DNA of 11,424 nt, taken from Gammaproteobacteria bacterium (GTDB lineage Bacteria > Pseudomonadota > Gammaproteobacteria > UBA9214). The DNA lies in assembly GCA_029864225.1 (NCBI GenBank), contig JAOTTU010000057.1, positions 1-11,424 of the forward strand, in the 5' to 3' direction. The translations under genes were made by a program, and so were the position numbers. This document shows, in pieces, positions 7,072 to 11,424 of the stretch; position 1 is the stretch's first letter, and every line of letters starts with the position of its first letter. Under the pieces are notes generated by a model. It saw nothing but the letters and a program-made list of their open reading frames with translations, was not told where the DNA came from and did not search any database.

Positions 7072-9363
7072 ATGAGCAAGAATCTGGTAATTGTCGAATC
7101 GCCTGCCAAGGCGAAGACCATCAAAAAGTACCTTGGCAAGGACTACGAGGTCACGGCGTCCTACGGCCATGTGCGCGACCTCGTGCCCAAGGAGGGCGCG
7201 GTCGACCCGGAACACGACTTCAACATGAAGTACCAGCTCATCGAGCGGAACTCCAAGCATGTGGATGCCATCGTCAAGGCGATGAAGAAGTCCGACGCCC
7301 TGTACCTGGCCACTGACCCTGACCGCGAGGGGGAGGCCATTTCCTGGCACCTGTGCGAGGTGCTGCGCGAACGCAAGGCTTTGAAGGACAAGCCCGTGTA
7401 CCGGGTCGTGTTTCATGAGATTACCAAGCGCGCAATCAACGAGGCCATCGAGCATTCGCGTGAGTTGTCGATGGAGCTCATTAATGCCCAGCAGGCGCGG
7501 CGCGCGCTCGACTATCTGGTCGGTTTCAACCTGTCGCCGCTGCTCTGGAAAAAGATACGCCGGGGGCTGTCGGCCGGGCGCGTGCAGAGCCCGGCGCTGC
7601 GCATGATCGTGGAACGCGAAATCGAGATCGAAAATTTCAAGCCGCGTGAATACTGGACCCTGGAAGGGGATCTGGCCAAAGACAAGCAGAATTTCGTTGC
7701 GCGCCTGAACGTTCTTGATGGCGTAAAGCTGAAACAGTTCTCGATCACGGACGAGGCCAGTGCAAGCCGTGCCAGGCAGGGACTGCTGAAGGCAGCCGAC
7801 GGCAAGCTGGTGGTCGACAAGGTCGAGAAGAAACAGCGCCGCCGCAATCCCGCCGCACCCTTCACTACCTCGACACTGCAGCAGGAGGCCTCGCGCAAGC
7901 TGGGGTTTACTGCCAGCCGCACCATGCGCGTGGCCCAGCAGCTCTACGAAGGCATGGACATCGGTGGCGAGACCGTCGGCCTGATCACCTACATGCGTAC
8001 CGACTCCGTCAACCTGGCCCAGGAGGCGATCGACGAGTTGCGCAAGTTCATTGCGGAGCGCTTCGGCAAGGACGCGCTGCCCGGCCATGCGCCTGCCTAC
8101 AAGACCAAGGCCAAGAACGCCCAGGAGGCGCACGAGGCCATCCGTCCCACCTCGGTCCGTCACACACCCGAGGAGATAATGAAATACCTGAGTGCGGAAC
8201 AACTCAAGCTCTACGAACTGATCTGGAAACGCACCATCGCCTGCCAGATGATCCATGCCACCATCAACACGGTCAGCATCGATTTCGGCTGCGGCGCAGG
8301 CAACCAGTTACGCGCCACCGGCTCGACCGTGGTGGACCCGGGCTTCATGGCGGTCTACATGGAAGGCGTGGATGACAGCAAGAACGGCGATGACGAGAAG
8401 CTGTTGCCGCCACTGGAAAAGGGTGATGTCTGTGAGCTGAAGGATATTCGTGCGGACCAGCACTTCACCGAGCCGCCACCGCGCTACTCAGAGGCCAGCC
8501 TGGTCAAGACACTGGAGGAGCACGGCATCGGTCGGCCATCGACCTATGCCACTATCATATCGACACTGCAGGCACGCGAATATGTCATCCTGGAGAAGAA
8601 ACGCTTTCATCCAACCGATGTCGGCCGGGTCGTCAATGAGTTTCTTACCGAGAATTTCACCCCGTACGTGGACTACGACTTCACCGCCGGCCTGGAGGAC
8701 GAGCTGGACGCGGTATCGCGCGGCGAGAAGGACTGGATCCCGGTCATGAACGAGTTCTGGAAGCCGTTCCACGAACTGATCGGGAAGGACTACCCGCGGC
8801 CCTACCCCAAGCCGATTGACGAGAAATGCCCGGAATGCGGCAAGCAGTTGCAGATGAGCCTCGGACGTGGCGGCTTCTTTATCGGCTGCTCCGGCTATCC
8901 CGAGTGCAAATACACCCGCAACGTCGGCGAAGACCGTTCCAGTGCGGAACCGGAGATCGTGGAAGGCCGCAGCTGTCCGCAGTGCGACTCGCCCCTGATC
9001 ATGCGCAACGGGCGCTACGGCAAGTTCATCGGTTGCAGCACCTACCCGGACTGCAAATACATCGAACCGCTGGAGAAGCCTGAAAATACCGGCGTACAAT
9101 GCCCGGAGTGCAAAAAGGGCGATATCCTCAAACGCAAGTCACGGCGCGGCAAAATCTTCTATTCCTGCGAGCGCTACCCGGACTGCAACTACGCCATCTG
9201 GAACCCGCCGTTAGCACGGCCCTGTCCCAAGTGCCACTGGCCAATCACGTCTATCAAGACCACCAAACGCTCCGGTACCCAGCGTGTCTGCCCCCAGAAT
9301 GATTGCAAGTTCGTCGAATCCTGGGAAGAGTCGGTGCCGGCGGCGGAAGCAGCAGAAAACTAG
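7072..9363 (+). CDS. topA: DNA topoisomerase I (type IA)
   Basis: TopA relaxes negatively supercoiled DNA by transient single-strand cleavage. The 763-residue product starts MSKNLVIVESPAKAKTIKKY. The Toprim domain (1-150) shows Glu9 and the acidic triad D82-x-D84-x-E86 in TDPDREGE; SAGRVQSPAL lies at 168-177. The catalytic tyrosine is Tyr307 in TYMRTDS. HGIGRPSTYATII (484-496) is another family block. The C-terminus carries four Cys4 zinc ribbons: C586/C589/C606/C612, C635/C638/C655/C661, C677/C680/C699/C705 and C718/C721/C740/C745. It is shorter than E. coli TopA (865). ATG 7072 is chosen by homology; the frame is open 49 codons further up, inside smg, but that part resembles nothing. There is no Shine-Dalgarno sequence, and the 44-base gap after smg is A/C-rich. 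Position between smg and tsaC corresponds to yrdD in E. coli. Confidence 0.97.
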   Translation: MSKNLVIVESPAKAKTIKKYLGKDYEVTASYGHVRDLVPKEGAVDPEHDFNMKYQLIERNSKHVDAIVKAMKKSDALYLATDPDREGEAISWHLCEVLRERKALKDKPVYRVVFHEITKRAINEAIEHSRELSMELINAQQARRALDYLVGFNLSPLLWKKIRRGLSAGRVQSPALRMIVEREIEIENFKPREYWTLEGDLAKDKQNFVARLNVLDGVKLKQFSITDEASASRARQGLLKAADGKLVVDKVEKKQRRRNPAAPFTTSTLQQEASRKLGFTASRTMRVAQQLYEGMDIGGETVGLITYMRTDSVNLAQEAIDELRKFIAERFGKDALPGHAPAYKTKAKNAQEAHEAIRPTSVRHTPEEIMKYLSAEQLKLYELIWKRTIACQMIHATINTVSIDFGCGAGNQLRATGSTVVDPGFMAVYMEGVDDSKNGDDEKLLPPLEKGDVCELKDIRADQHFTEPPPRYSEASLVKTLEEHGIGRPSTYATIISTLQAREYVILEKKRFHPTDVGRVVNEFLTENFTPYVDYDFTAGLEDELDAVSRGEKDWIPVMNEFWKPFHELIGKDYPRPYPKPIDEKCPECGKQLQMSLGRGGFFIGCSGYPECKYTRNVGEDRSSAEPEIVEGRSCPQCDSPLIMRNGRYGKFIGCSTYPDCKYIEPLEKPENTGVQCPECKKGDILKRKSRRGKIFYSCERYPDCNYAIWNPPLARPCPKCHWPITSIKTTKRSGTQRVCPQNDCKFVESWEESVPAAEAAEN

Positions 9364-9397
9364 GCAATCCTTTCACCGCTGGACGTAAAGAAATATT

Positions 9398-9422
9398 AAC
9401 GCAGAGACGCGGAGGCGCAGAG
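9398..9422 (+). repeat. CGCAGAG-type short tandem repeat block
   Basis: Three consecutive imperfect units of about 8 bases (ACGCAGAG, ACGCGGAG, GCGCAGAG) start 35 bases after the topA stop. This purine-biased array is followed closely by a CGCAAAG-type block. Similar sequences are recalled as dispersed repeats in many environmental bacteria; the window alone shows only the local periodicity. Confidence 0.7.
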
Positions 9423-9437
9423 TTGAAAAATAGTCCG

Positions 9438-9463
9438 ACCGCAAAGGCGCAAAGAACGCAAAG
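9438..9463 (+). repeat. CGCAAAG-type dispersed repeat, copy 1
   Basis: Three units CCGCAAAG, GCGCAAAG and AACGCAAAG with period 8-9 form a 26-base block. It matches copy 2 at 10283-10308 at 23 of 26 positions, with all three differences A/G transitions. Similarity continues into an A-rich tail (AAATT, one pyrimidine, AAAAAACA) after a 4-base insertion here, so the repeat is longer than the unit array itself. Confidence 0.8.
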
Positions 9464-9510
9464 GAAGAAATTTAAAAAACAGAATTTATTCTAAGGAAGG
9501 TCTGAAAATA

Positions 9511-9544
9511 CGTCATTGCGAGGAACGAAGCGAAGAAGCAACCT
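9511..9544 (+). repeat. CATTGCGAGG-type dispersed palindromic repeat
   Basis: The segment begins CGTCATTGCGAGGAACGAAG and ends AGAAGCAACCT, with TTGC and GCAA at its ends as an inverted pair. It closely resembles a short element I recall from intergenic regions of many unrelated bacterial genomes (consensus near CATTGCGAGGAGCGAAGCGA, then CGAAGCAATC). Only one copy is in the window, so dispersal within this genome is inferred. Confidence 0.65.
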
Positions 9545-9714
9545 GCAAGTTTTTTATCATACCGCAATTACGTGACACATCACTAAATCAGAGATTCCTT
9601 GATTTTTCATTGGATATATCTTCTGCTATTCCTGCAGCAACAGTACTGTGATCTTCTCGATGCAATTTGATTGCTTGTGTTTCTGATAGTGCATCACTAC
9701 CACACCAACATCTC

Positions 9715-10266
9715 ATGAGCTGGCATATCCGTGAAGCCGTGCGGCAAATCGCGGCAGGCGGCATCATTGCCTACCCGACAGAAACCGTTTACGGCCTGGG
9801 CTGCGACCCGTTCAACGGCCAGGCCGTGCTGCGCCTGCTGGAACTCAAGCAGCGCCGCATCGACCAGGGCGTCATTCTTGTCGCCAGTGACCTGGCGCAA
9901 CTCGAACCCCTGCTGCTCCCGTTGAGTGCCGCCGTCAGGAAACGCGTCACGGGTAACTACTCCAGGCCGGTGACCTGGGTCCTGCCGTGTCCGGCGGAGA
10001 TCCCGGTGTGGCTGCGCGGCGTGCACACCACCCTGGCCGTGCGCATCACCCGCCACCCGATTGCCCGCGCTTTGTGTGCGTCCCTGGACGGACCGCTGGT
10101 CTCGACCAGCGCAAACCTGCATGGCGGACACCCGGCCACCACCCCGCTGGAGGTGCACCGCGCCTTCGGCGACCGCCTGGACTACATCCTGCACGGCCCG
10201 GTGGGTGCCGACGCCCGGCCCAGCGAAATCCGCGACGGCCTCAGCGGCAAGATATTACGTGCTTAG
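9715..10266 (+). CDS. tsaC: Threonylcarbamoyl-AMP synthase TsaC (YrdC/Sua5 family)
   Basis: TsaC makes threonylcarbamoyl-AMP from threonine, bicarbonate and ATP, the first step of t6A37 modification of ANN-decoding tRNAs. The 183 residues are those of the short TsaC form without the Sua5 C-terminal domain (E. coli 190). Motifs are YPTETVYGLG (20-29), LELKQR (42-47), LAVRITRHP (107-115), STSAN (130-134) and PSEIRD (169-174). Where the family usually has WPGPVT, this protein reads YSRPVT (82-87), an oddity. ATG 9715 fits the family N-terminus; a TTG 16 codons upstream (9667) is open but gives an unrelated extension. No Shine-Dalgarno sequence precedes it; the leader is A/C-rich, as at topA. The gene is isolated, with 351 bases to topA and about 765 to the next gene, so it may have its own promoter. 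Confidence 0.95.
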   Translation: MSWHIREAVRQIAAGGIIAYPTETVYGLGCDPFNGQAVLRLLELKQRRIDQGVILVASDLAQLEPLLLPLSAAVRKRVTGNYSRPVTWVLPCPAEIPVWLRGVHTTLAVRITRHPIARALCASLDGPLVSTSANLHGGHPATTPLEVHRAFGDRLDYILHGPVGADARPSEIRDGLSGKILRA

Positions 10267-10282
10267 CAGCGAATTGATACTC

Positions 10283-10308
10283 ACCGCAAAGACGCGAAGG
10301 ACGCAAAG
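10283..10308 (+). repeat. CGCAAAG-type dispersed repeat, copy 2
   Basis: ACCGCAAAGACGCGAAGG followed by ACGCAAAG, 17 bases after the tsaC stop. It is 23/26 identical to copy 1 upstream of tsaC and in the same orientation, with a shared A-rich tail. The pair therefore flanks tsaC as direct repeats. Confidence 0.8.
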
Positions 10309-10414
10309 AAAATTCAAAAAACATTCACTGCAGACTGCGCCGACTAAATGCTTAAAGAATTTTCCGCATGATTTTTCTAAACAGTTTCTGAGTTTTTATA
10401 TGTAGTAGTTTGAT

Positions 10415-10431
10415 CTGGCAGACAGTGCCAG
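10415..10431. repeat. Short perfect hairpin
   Basis: CTGGCA-GACAG-TGCCAG forms a perfect 6-base stem with a 5-base loop, extendable by a wobble and an A-T pair to 10413-10433. Neither strand has a T tract directly after it, so it is not a convincing intrinsic terminator. It lies about 150 bases after tsaC. Confidence 0.45.
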
Positions 10432-10526
10432 GTTGTAAGTCCGTTTTCCGCCCCATACCGGCCTATTAGCAGGCGCTTTTTTGATCAAGGCATTGAAGGC
10501 AGGAACCGGCCCAACCCAGACGTAGA

Positions 10527-10690
10527 GAATTTTCCATTGTAGGTCAGGTATTGTAAGCGGACCTACAGGAAGCGGATGCGGATCGGCAGCCTTCGACCCG
10601 AAGCGGACCTACAGAAATTTTCCTTAAACTTCCTGAACGTACTGTAAGCAGTCGTTCCTGTGCCGGGGTCGGATCGGCCATCTTCGACCA
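10527..10690. repeat. Degenerate intergenic repeat cluster
   Basis: The 14-base word AAGCGGACCTACAG occurs exactly twice (10555-10568 and 10601-10614). A 20-base word starting CGGATCGG and ending TTCGACC occurs at 10579-10598 and 10670-10689 with 17 of 20 bases equal. TGTAGGTC (10538-10545) is a perfect inverted partner of GACCTACA (10560-10567). Together they look like nested copies of one mobile or dispersed intergenic element rather than a gene. Confidence 0.65.
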
Positions 10691-10832
10691 ATGACCCGGA
10701 AGCATATTGACTGAGATTGGATGACCAAGATGTTTAATTAAACGTTTATGAGCCAAATGCGGGTTGGTAAGCATAGACCCAATTTGTGACATGAGAATCT
10801 ACTGAACAACGACACACTATCAATAATTGTAA

Positions 10833-10848
10833 GATATTCTGAAATATC
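10833..10848. promoter_or_regulatory. Palindrome, candidate upstream activator site
   Basis: GATATT-CTGA-AATATC is a perfect inverted repeat with 6-base arms. Its centre lies about 127 bases before the start point predicted from the sigma-54 promoter at 10942, a distance typical of enhancer-binding activators. Binding is not shown, and AT-rich DNA produces palindromes by chance. Confidence 0.3.
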
Positions 10849-10941
10849 GTTTGGAATAGTTTACGGATCTGACCCATTACACAGGGCCTTCTAGTCTCCA
10901 AAAATACTTATGTCTTTGAGTTACTGCACAATATTGCAGAT

Positions 10942-10957
10942 TGGCGTAAATATTGCA
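10942..10957 (+). promoter_or_regulatory. Sigma-54 type (-24/-12) promoter
   Basis: TGGCGTAAATATTGCA fits the RpoN consensus TGGCACG-N4-TTGCA with exact spacing: TGGC at 10942-10945 and TTGC at 10953-10956, giving the invariant GG and GC dinucleotides 10 bases apart. A preceding T (10941) also fits. It predicts a start near 10968 and a leader of about 64 bases before ATG 11032. No well-spaced sigma-70 promoter is visible in this interval. RpoN promoters need an activator ATPase, so the downstream gene is probably switched by a dedicated regulator. Confidence 0.6.
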
Positions 10958-11031
10958 AATTCTACTGTCTATAAATACATAACTCAAACAATCAAAAACA
11001 GCACAGTACGGAATTTACGGAGAAAATACTC

Positions 11032-11424
11032 ATGAAAAGACTACGTCTGAATGATCTCTTTGGCAGCTGTGTTGTTTTGGTAGGCGTACTCTTTGCCACC
11101 TGCGCCTCGGCAGGCAGCTCTGGCATCCCAATTGCTACCACAGTTGACCCTCAAGGTGATTGGACGGTGGGTACCAATAGCAATAGTGATGTCGTGATTA
11201 CAGGTAGCACATCGTATACCCCCAATGCCGACCCCATCCTCAAGATTTTTGTACTTGACTGGTCGGATTGGGGAGGGGGTGATGTCACCGGTTTCTATCT
11301 CATCGAAAGCATCACCAACAGCGGTTCCACACCATGGACGGCCTGGGACTCGGAGCTGCTGGTCCCTGACGGTGCAGGCGGGTGGATGCCCTCGGCAGCT
11401 GGCGACGATCTCGATGTTAGTGTT
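11032..11424 (+). CDS. Secreted protein, possible PEP-CTERM/exosortase substrate (partial)
   Basis: ATG 11032, with GGAGA 8 bases upstream, opens a frame of 131 codons that runs off the right edge. Residues 1-27 form a signal peptide: basic start MKRLRLND, hydrophobic core CVVLVGVLFAT, cleavage probably after CASA. The mature part is poor in Cys and Lys, rich in Gly, Ser, Thr, Asp and Trp, with the block TGFYLIESITNSGSTPWTAW. That block resembles, from memory, domains of exported PEP-CTERM proteins that exosortase anchors at the surface. The diagnostic C-terminal Pro-Glu-Pro, helix and basic tail would lie outside the window, so this is a hypothesis. The sigma-54-type promoter supports it, since PEP-CTERM genes are often under PrsK/PrsR and RpoN control. 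It is unrelated to the core genes to its left. Beyond secretion, no function can be given. Confidence 0.72.
   Translation, partial: MKRLRLNDLFGSCVVLVGVLFATCASAGSSGIPIATTVDPQGDWTVGTNSNSDVVITGSTSYTPNADPILKIFVLDWSDWGGGDVTGFYLIESITNSGSTPWTAWDSELLVPDGAGGWMPSAAGDDLDVSV

Larger units (their letters stand above)
9364..9714. other. topA-tsaC intergenic region with dispersed repeats
   Basis: About 350 bases without a credible gene, AT-richer than its neighbours. It holds two CGCAGAG/CGCAAAG-type repeat blocks (9398-9422, 9438-9463) and a CATTGCGAGG-type element (9511-9544). A 6-base inverted repeat AAATCA/TGATTT (9585-9605) lies further on, followed by a short T tract. I see no convincing promoter for tsaC and no strong terminator for topA. 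Confidence 0.7.
10267..11031. other. Long AT-rich non-coding region with repeats and regulatory palindromes
   Basis: About 765 bases without a credible gene. From left to right it holds a CGCAAAG-type repeat (10283-10308), a CTGGCA/TGCCAG hairpin (10415-10431), a cluster of GACCTACAG and CGGATCGG-type repeats (10527-10690) and a 12-base palindrome GTTTAATTAAAC (10732-10743). Then come a 16-base palindrome (10833-10848) and the promoter of the last gene. The conserved gene neighbourhood ends at its left border. Confidence 0.75.

Noticed and set aside
7015..8256. 413-codon minus-strand ORF opposite topA
   Set aside because: It is a GC-driven antisense open frame over the Toprim and catalytic regions of topA, with no recognisable domain of its own.
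9303..9494. 63-codon ORF across the topA end and the repeat blocks
   Set aside because: Its C-terminal part is a translation of the CGCAGAG/CGCAAAG repeats, which yields Gln/Arg/Lys-rich peptides without gene character.
9585..9605. AAATCA/TGATTT inverted repeat with T tract as a terminator
   Set aside because: The stem is entirely AT-rich except for one pair and has a 9-base loop, so it would be unstable. It is also over 200 bases beyond topA.
10461..10482. GCCT-ATTAGC-AGGC followed by T6 as a tsaC terminator
   Set aside because: A 4-base stem is too weak, and it lies almost 200 bases after the tsaC stop.
10732..10743. GTTTAATTAAAC 12-base palindrome as an operator
   Set aside because: A perfect palindrome, but AT-rich, single copy and about 225 bases before the predicted transcript start, so no specific role can be supported.
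10544..10792. 82-codon minus-strand ORF in the post-tsaC gap
   Set aside because: No Shine-Dalgarno sequence, no recognisable domain, and it is largely a translation of the nested repeat cluster.

Overview
The window is a stretch of a gammaproteobacterial chromosome. The case rests on gene order: a divergent pair of blocks (rsmB-fmt-def leftward, tsaP-dprA-smg-topA-tsaC rightward) matches the conserved def/dprA neighbourhood of gammaproteobacteria such as Pseudomonas and E. coli. An rsmB - DUF4390 - NtrY-like kinase order follows on the far side, as in many environmental gammaproteobacteria. The core genes are visibly GC-rich. No species can be named from the sequence. A secreted, PEP-CTERM-like protein behind a sigma-54-type promoter, together with CGCAAAG-type dispersed repeats, hints at an environmental lineage rather than an enteric one (inference).

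Left half, minus strand (1-4080), read right to left: def (peptide deformylase), fmt (Met-tRNA formyltransferase), rsmB (16S rRNA m5C967 methyltransferase), a secreted DUF4390 protein, and the first 206 codons of an NtrY-like membrane histidine kinase that runs off the left edge. The last four genes are packed with overlaps or very short gaps and look like one transcription unit. def and fmt act at the two ends of the N-formylmethionine cycle, and rsmB modifies the ribosomal P-site region, so the block serves translation initiation.

Centre and right, plus strand (4289-10266): tsaP (LysM protein linked to type IV pilus secretin), dprA (RecA loader in transformation), smg (DUF494), topA (DNA topoisomerase I with four zinc ribbons) and tsaC (threonylcarbamoyl-AMP synthase for tRNA t6A). 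tsaP and dprA make a plausible pair, because type IV pili import DNA and DprA protects it. A 15-codon open reading frame with a strong Shine-Dalgarno sequence sits directly before dprA, which has none. topA and tsaC also lack Shine-Dalgarno sequences and have A/C-rich leaders.

Right end (9364-9714 and 10267-11424): AT-richer, non-coding DNA carrying dispersed repeats surrounds tsaC. The conserved neighbourhood stops after tsaC. About 770 bases of repeat-bearing DNA follow. The window then ends inside an unrelated secreted-protein gene preceded by a well-spaced -24/-12 (sigma-54) promoter and palindromic candidate regulatory sites. This end is the most interesting accessory part. No CRISPR array, rRNA, tRNA, transposase or complete mobile element was seen.
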